From NCBI RefSeq assembly GCF_907164915.1, contig NC_061866.1:24135905-24199904 (forward strand): DNA of 64,000 nucleotides, read 5' to 3'. Positions 1 through 11,951 of the stretch are shown here, piece after piece. The notes under the pieces were generated by a model. That model was not told the DNA's origin and did no database searches. It saw only the letters and a list, made by a program, of their open reading frames with translations. Each line of letters opens with the position of its first letter. Within the stretch, counting starts at the first letter, position 1. A program made the translations under genes and the position numbers. The stretch comes from Impatiens glandulifera (taxonomy: Eukaryota > Streptophyta > Magnoliopsida > Ericales > Balsaminaceae).

Positions 1-2464
1 TGGTGTTTTTCTCTCATTCTTTGTTTTTAGCCTGTCCCCCCATTAATAGTGTACTCTCTTTTCCTCATATAATAATTAGTCCATTTAAACAACGGTTAAT
101 TTTCAAATTCTAATCTGCTTTTATTTATTTTTTTTTTAAATCAACTAATTGTTTTGCAGAATTTATAAGATTATAATATCATCTAATTGTTCGATTCAGG
201 GACAAGTCCCATAGAATAATTCCATGAAACAACATTATTTTACAGAAATTGAATTTTATATTGTTTATCTTGGGCATTAATTTTTATTTTTATATATAAA
301 CAAGTAATTTAGAAACGAGGATTTTAGTATCGTTAGAGCCCGATTTATTATATATTAAGTATATCCAAATCCTTTATAACTTATAATAGACTAATAATAG
401 TATAGTGGTTTTAAAGTGAAATAATGTACATTTTCCCTTCTTAGAGCATTTTTTGATAGAATTTTTTTTATAAATACTAAGTTGAAGCTCCTAAAAAAAA
501 TATCCTTCAATTGTGATGTTGAGATATTTGATGAGACTGTTGAAACAAGCTGCTAGTTAATTTTAATTCCTAAATTCGTCTCTAATTACTCATATTTCCT
601 TTAAAAAAATATTAATGTAAAAAGTGAGAGATTTAAATATATAAAAAAAAATGTGATTTTTTTTTTAATTTTAAATTAAAGTACAAAAAATATTGTTTAA
701 ACAACAATATTAATTTTAATTTTTGAAAATGAAAAAAAAATTATATCTATTATTGTTCGATTTTTAAACAAGTTCGGTTCGAGTTTTACGTTTAATAATA
801 GTTGATATAAGCAAGTCCAGATTCAAACAAGTTAAATTCAAGTTTCACGTTTTAGTTGATTTGATTATTTATTAATCCCTCAACTAATTGGAAACTTTCC
901 ACTGATTTAATTTCATTGAATCATTTTAAAATTGAAACACATAACATTGATTTAAAATTTAAATTGAATCATCTTAAAATTTAAACACCTAACTTTGATT
1001 TAAGATTTTAAAAATATTGAGTTGTTTTAGTTCGATAATAATGTAAATTAGATATGGAATAGATTAAGATCATTTCTTAGTCATTCTACTGTTGATGTTT
1101 GATTGTTTTTTTAAAACAAATAAACTATCTGATGTGTGTTTTGATCAACCTCTAGGTTATATTGGTTTGGCTGTTGTAGATTCATTCATGCCACATTTAA
1201 GGAAGTTTTGGTAAATCTTATATATGGTTCTAAGCTGAATGGAACGAAATTGTGATTTGGCGACCATTGGAAAACAAGAGAGTGATCTCTTGATGAGGAG
1301 CAATGTTTATGTCAATTTAGAATGTCCGAATGTTGACATAGTCAATTGACAAAAATTCCAGATTGTGAACTTATATAGAGTCTTTGCATTTATAACTTGT
1401 ATTTAAAAATGTATTAAAAATAAAAATAAAAATTTAATTTCTCCATTATAATAAATTAAACTTAAATTATTTAAAATACTAACATCTATGTTAAAATATT
1501 TTTTAGGTCCATGCTCAATCCACTCCTATCCAAAGGTTCGTAAACTCTAGCTAATTGTTTCTTATAATGGTAATATGACCAACTTAGACGCATACTTAGG
1601 ATTATAAATAAATCCTTAGCTATAGGAATAGGAAGTTGTTAGTGCTATTTTTTTTTCAATAATCATTTAAAGTAGATACCCGTAGATACCGTCGGTTTAG
1701 ATAGGCACGTGGGACATAAATTTGATATCATTTCTCACGTGTAACTAAATACCGAACTAAAACAAAATCTAAAAACTTTTTTTCTTAATTAGTTTCTCAT
1801 ATAAATATTTGGTGTTAATTCATAAATAGTCAGCGTTGTTTAAAACAACAAAATAAAAAATGAACTAGACAAGCCTACCATTCCTCATCCCATTCGGGAT
1901 TCGGTATTCGGTATTCGAGAGAAAGGTAGAGAATCAGGGCTCGATTCTGATTTTTGAATCGTTTGAAGAATAGTTAATTTTATAGGTTATTATATACATA
2001 TTTTTAATTATTTAATTTTCTAATATTTATAAATTATTTTTAATTTATTTTTGGCTGAAATGTTTTTTTTTTATTTTATAATATATTTTTCAAAAATAAT
2101 ATTCATTTTTTTTATAGAGAATATATTAATTATTATTTTTATTTAAAAATAATAACATAATAGTTATTATAAAAAATTATACAACTATAAGAGGAAAATC
2201 CAAATAAATTTAAAATAATACTTATAGATCAATTTAATTACATTCAAAGTTAGATATAAAAATTAACCTAAATTCAAATAAAAGGATATACCTCAAACAA
2301 TTCAAAAAGTTTAAAAAAATTAAATACTCAAAGTAAAAATTCAACTTATTTGAAAATAGGATTCTAAATATTAAAATATCTTAATAGTGTAAAATTCCTA
2401 AAAAAAATATTTTAAATAATTTATATTTGTTTATATTTTATTTTATATTATAAAAATAAAAATG

Positions 2465-2506
<42 letters not shown>

Positions 2507-2542
2507 AGTTAAACAAATAAGCCAACTAAAAAGGTAAAAAGG
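1..2542. other. AT-rich intergenic spacer
   Basis: No coding region, RNA gene or transposon end was recognised here. The stretch is rich in A and T runs and has stops in all frames. The only structured part is the dinucleotide run listed separately near its right end. Confidence 0.6.
2467..2503. repeat. (TA)n microsatellite
   Basis: About 18 uninterrupted TA units lie just outside the left end of the PIF/Harbinger element. Confidence 0.95.
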
Positions 2543-2560
2543 TAAGGTATGGTTGGATAG

Positions 2561-2730
2561 GTGAAATTGGAAATGAAATTGGAATTTAAATTGGAATTGA
2601 AATTGAAATTTAAATTGAATTGGAATTGAAATTGAAATTGAAATTGAAATTGAAATTGAAATTGAAATTGAAATTGAAATTGACATTGACATTAGCATTA
2701 GCATTGGTATTAACATTGGCATTGGAATTT
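2561..2730. repeat. GAAATT hexamer array in the left terminal repeat
   Basis: A run of GAAATT/AATTGA units, nearly perfect between about 2,627 and 2,683, decays into GACATT, AGCATT and GGCATT variants. It sits directly after the left transposon tip and continues its AATTGG motif, so it probably arose by slippage within the terminal repeat. The open frame read through it on the minus strand, rich in Ser-Ile, is a product of the repeat and not a gene. Confidence 0.85.
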
Positions 2731-3199
2731 TATTTTCAATTATATGAGAATTGATATTGAATTACAATTCAATTCAAATGTTTGGAAAACTATAGAATTC
2801 TAATTTAATTTTAATTCTCTTATTTGAAAGAAATTATTTTATGAAAATAAATTTCACAAATAATTAAAAGTGATTTTATATCAATACTTTTAAATAAAAA
2901 TTTTAACAAGAAAACAACTTATTCAAACAATTTTACAGCAAGACAATTTTTTTTTTACTAAAAAATAACATAACATCAAACAAGTTATAATAATATTTTG
3001 ATAGAAGATCAAGGTAACATAGAAAATTTTATAATTTTGTATGCAATAAGTTTCAAATATCTCCGTACTCATATATGATATAAAAACAGTCTTAATAACA
3101 AGGGAAATGTGTTAAAAACCCACAAAATAAGAAATTGTAAATCTCATATTTTGATGATCACTTCTTTATTTGTAACAAAATCCATGCACACCTTATACA

Positions 3200-3952
3200 C
3201 TAAGGGATTGTTAGAACCACTTCGTACTTCCTTTCGTTTATTGTGAGTACATCAACAACTTGTAAAAATTGTGTCTTCTCTAAGTCTGAAATTTTTGATA
3301 GTTTATCAAAAAGTTGTTGAACACTTGTCTTGTGAACATTTAATGCCTTACCAACTACGTCATCCATCTTGGATATTGAAGTGGCCATATCATTATGACG
3401 AGTTCTCTTAGAAGGTCATTCTACTCTAGTTGATTCTTTATTTTAATTTGAACAGCTCTCTATATCTTCAAACATAGTTCTTGCGCCTTCATCAGTCGTT
3501 TCAACTCAACTTCTATTAGTTTTATCTTGTTCACAAATAATTGATAAATATTCCAAATTCTCAAAAATTTTACTTCTATAATTACTTACATCTAGTTGTG
3601 TCTATAGACAAGTCACAAAAAAATATATAAAAGTGTTATCTTAAAGTAAGAATTCAAGCAACATAAACTAATACACCTTGACATAAGCTGTCCAAACTTC
3701 TTCACTATCCACTTTCATCAATTTTCTCTCCCAATCCCATCCAAATCCACTCGTATCAAGCATAACACTTATAACAACATAATGTTTATCCCAAGTTTTA
3801 AGTCGCGATTGTATATTTTCCTTACTAACATTAATATTACATTGATTGTGTAATGCACTAAACGCAACAACATATGCAACCGATTTCCATCAGTTAGGAG
3901 GAGGATTTCCCAAATTATGTTTCTCAAGCAATACAATATCATTGATGTTCAT
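3200..3952 (-). pseudogene. Myb/SANT-like DNA-binding protein of the Harbinger element (broken)
   Basis: The minus-strand frame from an ATG at 3,952 reads a Myb/SANT-like domain. Recognisable blocks are the WKSVAYVV segment, the LKTWDKHY segment and the GFGWDWERKLMKVD segment followed by VWTAYVK, matching the trihelix-like Myb/SANT domain of plant proteins encoded by PIF/Harbinger elements. A stop codon interrupts it before WKSVAYVV. The last piece (3,388-3,200) is a short helical tail reading SVQQLFDKLSKISDLEK. It lies directly downstream of the transposase on the same strand. In the family this partner protein binds DNA and helps the transposase act in the nucleus. Stops and frame changes show it no longer works. 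Confidence 0.7.
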
Positions 3953-4138
3953 TTGAGATACGATTTAGTCTTCGTTCTCTTTATCTTTACAAAATAGATA
4001 GTGAAAGTATAAGATTGATTACAAAAGACGCAACAAAGATTTTATATCAATAAAAGATGATATACATCACCACAATTATACTAGCTTAACATAAACTAAA
4101 ATTGTTCAAGTATATATAAAATCACTAACAACATGTAA

Positions 4139-5582
4139 CTATGTTCTACCACTCCTAACTTGATATTTTCTATACATCTCCTTTTCCATATCATCCCTAA
4201 TTTTTTTCCATTGACTACCACCTTGTACATTTGTTATGACATCCTCATAATCCACATCAAATGCTTCATTTGATTTTTGTGCCAAATCACAATAAACCTC
4301 ATGCAACAAGGGATAATGCAATTCTCTTGCAATTTCACGAATATAGTTATAAGAACACAACAAGCATTAATAATACGAACCTGTCATTCAAGTAAATTAA
4401 TTATTGAGACAAATATTTTTTGTATCTATGTTAAAAAAATAATATGACCAATTCTTATAATTATGTTATAAAAATCCACCTGTGTAGTAGTACCAAAAAA
4501 TGATGGTTCACGAAGTACTGTTCATCGTTTTTCAGCAATCTAAATGTTCTCTCTACTGAATTTCTTGCTAAAGAGTGTCGTAGGTTAACTAATTTCTTAT
4601 AGTTAGAAGGATGACTGCCATGCATTGACCATTTATTTAGGAAATAACGAGTAGAACGATAAGGAGCTAAAAATTCTAGAGTATTCACATATCCAACATC
4701 AACTAGATAATAATTTCCTAAATAAAATTCAAATTTATTAGTACGTTCTTAATCCTACTAATATAAATAAATTTAAAAAACAATACCAGTCGACACAAGA
4801 AATGTATCCATTTCTCTAACTAATGCACTTTGTAAAACTTTTGAATCTGATGATGTACCTTCCCATATATGAAGAACATAAAGAAACTTCAAACTCTTTC
4901 TATCACATACTCCTAAAATATTAGTTATTATCTATTGTTTCTTATTCGATATCTACCTTGATCCTTAAGTGGAATAGTCCTCTCAACATGTGTTCCATCT
5001 CCAAGGTAATCCTAAAAAATTAAAATCAAACTATATAATTTCTAAAATAATCTACAAATATATGTCAAACTTAATTTTGGTATTAACCTTGACCCACCTC
5101 CATTTATGATCATTCTCATCAACATTTTCAACTTGATTAGGTAATCTTATAAAATCCTTACTTAAACTGAGAACAAGCGTAGTACTTCATGAAAGCACCT
5201 GCTAATTATCTATAATGAACGAATATAGATACCTCCAAGTACCCGAAGTTTTACACCATGTCCTAGTATAGGTAAGAACATGGCTACAGATTCTTCAACA
5301 GTCACATGACTACTATCGTGTAAACCCTTTTCACACAATAATTCACAAAAAAATAGTGAAACTGTATTTTGTGAATCTTAATAAGTCAAAATATGTCTTG
5401 TATTTTTCTCCATATAATCTTTTTAACAATATTTTTCTTAATTCATTATATTCCATAGTGTCATATTGTGGAACTCTTGGCATAGGTTTTTCTTGTAACT
5501 AATCCACAATTGCAATAGTGATTTAAGTTGTCACATCAAGAAGTAATCTTTTTTTGACTTGTACTAAACTGTTATCATTCAT
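4139..5582 (-). pseudogene. HARBI1-type transposase (DDE_Tnp_4), broken
   Basis: Reading the minus strand from an ATG at about 5,582, homologous blocks appear in the family order: TVEESVAMFLPILGHGVK (helix-turn-helix region, about 5,315-5,260), DGTHVERTIP with the first catalytic Asp (about 5,000), [15 protein letters not shown] (about 4,880-4,830), YLVDVGY with the second Asp (about 4,705), FLAPYRSTRY, then NLRHSLARNSVERTF with the catalytic Glu (about 4,560), and a C-terminal NYIREIA block near 4,340. The nuclease DDE residues are thus all still visible. The frames do not join: several stops and frame changes separate the blocks. It is an inactive copy of the gene that would cut and paste the element. 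Confidence 0.85.
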
Positions 5583-6790
5583 TAATAATAAGATACCACA
5601 TTCTGCAAAATAAATAAAATTAAATAAGGTTTATATGCACTAGATTGACACTCAATTGGATTAATAGTTATTTGTCCCTAATAAACTATTTGTTCTAATA
5701 GAGATCAAAATAAGTCTTACTAATATCAACAAATATTTAGTGAAACCACATCCAAATAAGAATAAACACTATGGTATTTCTTTTTTTTCTAAACATGCCA
5801 TACTAATGCATAATTAATAAAGAAATGAAGAACAAAATAAGCCCACTGAAATAGGTAGGCATATTTATAGTGATATTATTTTGGTATGTTATACTTTTAA
5901 TCATCACAACATAGTAATTTTAAGGTGTTTGATTCACCCTGTGTTTCTGCAAGAACATTTTAGTGGAGGGTTAGGTTTTAAAATCCAATAATTCTTGTTG
6001 CAACCCTTTTGTTTTAGTATCATATTTAATTAAGCTTTAATCTGGGTAGAGTAAAAAATATTTGTCTAAAGTGTGGTTGATATCTTACTTCTCTGGTAAT
6101 TATTAGATAGTCAATTCAGATTCTAGATCTAGATACATAAATTTATCTAGATACAAAACATAAATAATTATTCAAATTTGTACACTTTAGTTTCTAAATG
6201 CATCTAGATATAGAAATTTATCTATATACAGAACATAAATTAATATTTAAATTTGTAAATTAGTAAATTAGTTTCTAAACGCATCTAGATCAAGAAAAAA
6301 ATAGAAAGTATTTCCAATGGGCGTTGAAGAGATATATGGAAGGTACATGATGTTGAATCCATAGAAAGATCGTCGCCGCCAGTGAGAGATCGTCGCCCCC
6401 AGTGAAGGATTTTTACAGAAATTACAAAGTAACTATAGTCCTTCGAATCGTCTAACTGTTAAGGCTCACATCATTTACATTGTATATCGTCTTTCGATTA
6501 TTTGATCATGATGTGTCTATGTGATTAAGTAAGAAAGAAATGAAAATGTTTAGGGTTAAGGAGAAGAGAAGAGAAAGAAGAATGAGAAAAATGAAAAATA
6601 CAGATGGAAAATGGGGAGGAAGGGAGGTCTGAAGGGAAAATGGGATATGTGGAAAATGGTGCATGATCTTTTTGATTGGAATTTGAACTCTTACCTAATT
6701 TGATTAAAATTAAAAAAAAGTAATAAATATATTATTTATAATTCCATCCGAATTTAAATTCTAAATCAAATTCCTTTATTTAAGTCTTTA
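5583..6790. other. Non-coding right part of the Harbinger element
   Basis: This is the upstream side of the transposase. No further coding block was recognised. It contains a short tandem pair of AGATCGTCGCC near 6,370-6,405, and a repeated ATCTAGATA-type motif between 6,120 and 6,290. It may hold the transposase promoter, but nothing in the sequence fixes it. Confidence 0.4.
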
Positions 6791-6860
6791 AACAAACATC
6801 AGAATTGAAATTGACCATTCAATTCTAATTCCAATTCTCCCTTCACAAAACACACCCTAA

Positions 6861-7316
6861 ATAATATTATTTTAAGAGAATTTTTTATATGAATAAAAAG
6901 TTGAAAAAATAATAAAATGAACCATCAATTTATTTTAAGAATATTATTGTTAAGAATTTATATTAAAAAATATATGTATATGTATATAACCATCTAATCT
7001 ATAAATAATATAGTAATTGGAACTTTAACTTTAATTGATTAACTAAATGACATCTTTTCAAATTGGTGTTTTCAATGATGGAGAACTTAAGGTAATAAAC
7101 CATTTAGTATAATCATATTTTTTTTGGAAAACGATTAATACAATTTTAATAAAAATATCAAAAGTGAGAGGGTCAAGATTTATAGCTAGACAGACCCTAG
7201 CTATGAATAAAGGATGACAATGAATACCTTAAAGTATTTGATTAATAACATTCACACAATCTTAAAACAAATGTTATAAACTAAGAGATTACAATCATTA
7301 ACAGCTCATAATGATC
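6861..7316. other. AT-rich spacer
   Basis: No recognisable feature between the Harbinger element and the LINE-like debris. Confidence 0.5.
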
Positions 7317-8330
7317 TCAATTAGTGTATTTATTTGCATATAAGTCTACTGCAACATTTGGCCTTCTTTCCCTTCTCCATGCAATGAAAGGAGATTGAAT
7401 TAAAGAAGATGATGAAACTTTCTTATTCTCATTGTTTAATCTTTCTTTGAACGAATCTATGCTAATCTGATAACAAATATTGTTTTTTAGGATTTCAAGA
7501 TTTTTATCTTTGTTGTTCTCAACTAGAGTTTCATGATTATTGTCTTTGCTTCCTTCAGTTTCATCTATGGTAATATCCTCTACAACCAACTTTGTAACCT
7601 TTACTTCAGCTTGATTATTCTAAGTATCCTCTTCTCTGGTTTTTTTATTATAACTTCACTTGTTTGAGAATCAACGTCCTTCATCTTCTTCATTCCATGT
7701 TTCATCGCTACCTTTATTCTCTTCTTCAACATAAACCTTATTAACCTCTTTCTTTCAATTTTATTGTTTTCTTCATCTTCAGAGTCCTCCTTGATTTCTA
7801 CTTCTTTCTCTTCCTCCACATTTTACACTTTTTTTTAGACTCCTCTATTTTTTTCCTGATTTTTGGCTTTTTGGACTTTTAGTATCTTTTGCTCTTCTTC
7901 CATATCTTGGGCGCATTTTGTTCAAGCATGTTGGAAATTATTGTAGAATACACACATGTGTAATCTACACTCATAAGTGATTCTCATGACATTCAATTTT
8001 ATTTTCTTGTCGACCAATTTCATATTATTCGGAAATGTACTACAAGGATTCACCTCTATGTTAATTCTAGAAAAGGATAGATGCTCTCCTCCTTCTGTTA
8101 TTAGGTCCATGTATAATGGTTTTCCCAATAACCCTACAAAATGACTAATGTCTTATACTTTGTATATGTGTTTAAGGATATTTCAAAGCTTAAACTATAT
8201 CTTTGATGTCACCTTAGGTTTACTTAACATGTTCAAATTTTCAGACCATCTTTTCCTAGTTCATATAATTGGGTCCAATATATGTATGCACATTTTCCAG
8301 AATTTCATTTAGATATTTTCGGACCCATTC
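7317..8330 (-). pseudogene. LINE ORF1-like protein (DUF4283 / zinc-knuckle type), degraded
   Basis: The minus-strand segment at 8,128-7,922 begins GKPLYMDLIT, then has SFSRINIEV and a region reading YECRLHMCVFY. This is the order of the DUF4283 to zf-CCHC_4 junction found in plant L1-type LINE ORF1 proteins and their domesticated relatives. The knuckle is damaged: only part of the expected Cys/His set remains. Upstream, about 8,330-8,140, the ISHFVGLLGKPL context fits the end of DUF4283. Downstream, two acidic and basic low-complexity frames (7,819-7,601 and 7,589-7,317) resemble the variable linker after the knuckle, the second ending in FIAWRRERRPNVAVDLYANK. No reverse transcriptase is visible, so this is a fragment. 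It could instead be a decayed host DUF4283 gene. Confidence 0.55.
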
Positions 8331-8339
8331 TTGAATTGA

Positions 8340-9747
8340 AAAAAGTAGAAATCATGGATATTTGTAGAGATCTTCTCCAACCCTATTTACTTTCACTATT
8401 TCATTAAAGCTTTTTTTTTTTTTTATTGTGAATGATATTCTTTTTTCCCAATACATGGGCATGCAGATTCACTCAGACATTATGCTTGATTTCCTTATGC
8501 ACTTTTCTTCTACTTCATTTGGATGTTTAAATTCAAAAAGAGAATTAAGTAACTCCACTTTTGTTTTAACATCCCCAAGAAGATTTTCCCTTTTTAGGCA
8601 TGGTGTTCAAGTTTCTTTCTTATATTTTTATTCCATACTTAATTTACTTTCTAGGTAGAGTTGATTATGATAGTATATGTCTTCGATTTAGGGGCCTTCA
8701 TCAACTCCCTCATTATAGCCACAAACCATTTACTATCTCTTCATATTCTTCATTCTTCAGCAAATTACAGTCCTAAAGATAATGATATTGAGTTTAACTG
8801 TTATATGCTGGATTTTCATCAAATTAATAACAATCTCTCCTTTTTTAGAATGCATCAGGAGCTTGTTGATTTGTTCTTGAGGCCAAACAGATTGACTTTT
8901 TCATTGTAACTAACCTTCTAGACTACTTCATTCTTTCCTTGATTTTTTATATTATTTTCTTCATGAACCTTCTTCCCCTACTTCTATGAATTATTTTCTT
9001 CAGAATTTCCCACAACATTTGATTTTCCTTTGCTTTTGTCCTATTTTTCTTGAATGACTACCTCAAGAATCTAATTGAAACATCCCATAACAAACTTTTT
9101 GGTTTCCTACGTTTTATTACTATTTTTTCCATGGTTGAAGATAAGAATATATTAATAAAGTAGAGTAATGTAGAAATAGAACAATTTAGAAACCTTAAAG
9201 ATTTAGTGGCTAAATCTCTTTGAAAGGCAACCTTCCAAGAACACCCAAGATTAGAGAACACACAAACACTTGTGACCAAGAAATAAGCGTCCGAAAAAGC
9301 TACCAACCCAATTCTGAGAGTTTTAGGGTTAGCAAAACTTACTATGCGAATCATGTTGTTCGTTCTGGTCGTACCATTCATGTTGTCGATTGTGCTGTAA
9401 TGATAGTGCCGATCGCGTTTCAATCGACAAGCGACGTTTTTTTTCCAGTGATGTGATTGAATATTTTATTTTATATTATTATTGAGTAGAATAATGTGCA
9501 CGTACTTGAAGAAGAATTTTAAGAATTCGTCGAGGGAAAATTTGCTAGAAAATTGCTGAAAATTTGCACCGGAAATCTCCAAAGTTATTATCTCTCTAGA
9601 ACTTTGATTAGTTCAAGCATGTTTCTACTAAACTACATGGTCAAGAAACAAACTAGGTAGAAACATATTTTTGGGATACAAACTAAGTTTATAAGTTATT
9701 TTGTGAATCAAGAAATTTTTATGACTTCTATCTCAACTTAAAGTGTG
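8340..9747. other. Unassigned stretch, possibly 5' part of the LINE-like debris
   Basis: Several short open frames occur on both strands, including 121 codons on the minus strand at 9,423-9,058 and 78 on the plus strand overlapping it. None shows a motif that I recognise, and they overlap each other in opposite directions. The stretch stops at the insertion site of the next element. Confidence 0.35.
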
Positions 9748-9752
9748 AAATG
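9748..9752. other. Target site duplication AAATG (left)
   Basis: Five bases directly before the TGATAGGATC tip, identical to 19838-19842. Confidence 0.9.
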
Positions 9753-11752
9753 TGATAGGATCGGCTTTATCGTTAAAGACGAGGGTCTGGCTAAGGATGA
9801 AGACTTATGAAAAACGGTTTGATAGAAATCCTGTTAGGGATTAATATGTCTTTCTATTCTACGCAAACTTATGTAAACACTTGAAACAGATTCAAGGCGG
9901 AATTTTTACTTGGGTTTGAAGCACAAGATGAAATATGAAAAGATGACAGAAATGAAGAACACAATAGTTTATTTATGGATGTTCGGAGAAACTCTCCTAC
10001 GTCACCCCTTCTTCCAACCACCGGAAGGATTCACTATAAGATGATAAGAATCAAATACATTTTATACACACACTTAGCTCACTATTGAACATAACACTTT
10101 CTGTTCAATTACAAGATGAAAAATATCACTCAGCTAAAGGTGTTTTGATTCTAACTCTCTCTCTCTCGATTCGCACACAGTACAATCAGAAAGAAGCTTC
10201 ACAGAATAAGTTCAGTAAGCAAGATGATTGAGTAGTCTCTCTCTGCAAAATCAGATTGCTTGTTCGTTTGTATTCGCTTGTTCGTTTGGCAAATTGTCCA
10301 TTGTCCTTAGGATTTGTTAAATACTAAGCAGGAGTTAACGGTCGAATCTTCAAGAATGATACATGGCACTCTTCCATTGGAAAGCCTCCATTGTACACAA
10401 CAGGTTCTGAGCACAAGGATCGTGGCTGTACCGAACTGGTAGTGCGCCGAATATTCCATCAGGGATGTATCTGCAAAACGGGTAATGTGAGGAAAATTCT
10501 CTTACCCTTGATTGGATGCATATAGTTGTTGTACTAATCTTCACTAGAAAGTGGAGCAGAAGTAGGGTACATCTATAGCATGTGGGTAGGAGAAATGCTA
10601 GATTCAAGCGTACTGCTTAAACAGAGCATTAGACGTATTTCAGTTAGACGGATTTGAGAAAATCAGTCTAATGAAATAAGTCAACTCCTTCTAATGAAAA
10701 ACGTCTATTAGACCGCCTGGTCTAATAGAATTAGACTCGCGTCTAATTATAATAACCATTAGACGGGTACGTCTAACTCCACTGAGTTTGACTACACGTC
10801 TAATTCTGGTTCTACCTCAGACTAATCTGAAGGAGTTAGACTCACATCTAACTTTCACTAATTAGACTATCCGTCTAATTATTCAATAATCATTAGACTG
10901 ACACGTCTAACCCCACTGAGTTAGACTGACGCGTCTAATTCCGGTTCTACCTCAGACTAATCTGAAAGAGTTAGACTCACGTCTAACCTTCACTAATTAG
11001 ACTATCCGTCTAATTCCGAAAATCAATTAGACTACCCGTCTAATTACAAGAATATTAGACTACACGTCTAACCCCGATGAGTTAGACTGTATGTCTAATT
11101 CTATTAGACTCACGTCTAATTCCGTGTATTCATTAGACTATCCGTCTAATTCTTTACATCTATTAGACTTACACGTCTAACTCCGATGAGTTAGACTGTA
11201 CGTCTAATTCCATTAGACTCACGTCTAATTCCGTGTATTCATTAGACTATCCGTCTAATTCTTTACATCTATTAGACTTACACGTCTAACTCCGATGAGT
11301 TAGACTGTACGTCTAATTCTATTAGACTCACGTCTAATTCAGTGTATTCATTAGACTATCCGTCTAATTCTTTACATCTATTAGACTTACACGTCTAATT
11401 CTATTAGACTCACGTCTAATTCCGTGTATTCATTAGACTATCTGTCTAATTCTTTACACATCTATTAGACTTACATGTCTAACTCCGATGAGTTAGACTT
11501 GTACGTCTAATTCTATTAGACTCACGTCTAATTTACACGTCTATTAGACTGTACATCTAACTCCGATGAGTTAGTCTGTACGTCTAATTTTATGCGAATG
11601 AAAATCATCATCGGTCTAATGGCCATCATTAGATCCAAGTCTAATAATATGTTGTCTCAACACACCTGTATCAAAACTCATAAATTATTTCATCATCAAA
11701 ATATCAGTGGGTAAATTATTTCAACAATTAGTCAAAATAATTTGACCCAACA
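9753..11752 (-). repeat. Element 1 3' LTR (family A), 2,000 bp
   Basis: Runs from TGATAGGATC to TTTGACCCAACA on the plus strand, so the LTR reads TGTTGGG...CCTATCA in element orientation. It matches the LTRs at 18,081-19,837, 45,382-48,112 and 55,940-57,898 outside the internal array. The palindrome array occupies about 10,628-11,645. A conserved block near 10,560-10,595 carries the G-box-like and TATAG-like promoter segment, here with one change (GCATGTGG). Confidence 0.9.
10628..11645. repeat. Inverted-repeat array TTAGAC-N-GTCTAA in the 3' LTR
   Basis: Dozens of short units, each made of TTAGAC, three to six variable bases, and GTCTAA, separated by short linkers. A base unit averages about 27 bp. 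Between about 11,103 and 11,400 four different units form a higher-order repeat of 109 bp (starts at 11,103, 11,212 and 11,321). The arms are conserved while the loops vary. Confidence 0.9.
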
Positions 11753-11770
11753 ATTTCCCCCTTTTTGATG
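11753..11770 (-). other. Polypurine tract of element 1
   Basis: Directly inside the 3' LTR the minus strand reads AAAAAGGGGGAAAT, the expected primer for plus-strand DNA synthesis. Confidence 0.85.
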
Positions 11771-11951
11771 AAGAAATTGCAAACCTGCATACCTATGTAA
11801 CAACATGCATTCATCATGTAAATAAACAAACACCTTGTTCACTTACACCATTCATCCAAAAAGAACGAGTATTCGAAAAACTATCAAGAAACCATGTTCA
11901 ATAAAGTTAAGCATAGTAAAAGAAGAGAGATCATTGTTCTTACCTTTTCAC

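Larger units (their letters stand above)
2546..6857 (-). mobile_element. PIF/Harbinger DNA transposon, degraded, about 4.3 kb
   Basis: The element holds a HARBI1-type transposase and a Myb/SANT-like gene on the same (minus) strand, the two-gene arrangement known for PIF/Harbinger and Pong-like transposons. The left end begins GGTATGGTTGG and runs into AATTGG-rich DNA. The right end, read on the other strand, begins GGGTGTGTTTTG and also runs into AATTGGAATT, so the two ends form imperfect terminal inverted repeats. TAA flanks both sides (2543-2545 and 6858-6860), the 3-bp target duplication expected of this superfamily. Exact ends are uncertain by one base because the tips differ by one G. 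Both genes are broken, so the copy is inactive. Confidence 0.75.

Noticed and set aside
2438..2722. 94-codon minus-strand open frame
   Set aside because: It is translated microsatellite (Ser-Ile and Tyr-Ile runs), with no independent sign of coding.
9058..9456. Overlapping frames of 121 codons (minus) and 78 codons (plus)
   Set aside because: They overlap in opposite directions, and neither has a recognisable domain.
10628..11645. CRISPR-like regular palindromic repeats
   Set aside because: The units are hairpin repeats at about 27 bp with no unique spacers, lie in eukaryotic LTRs, and have no cas genes nearby.
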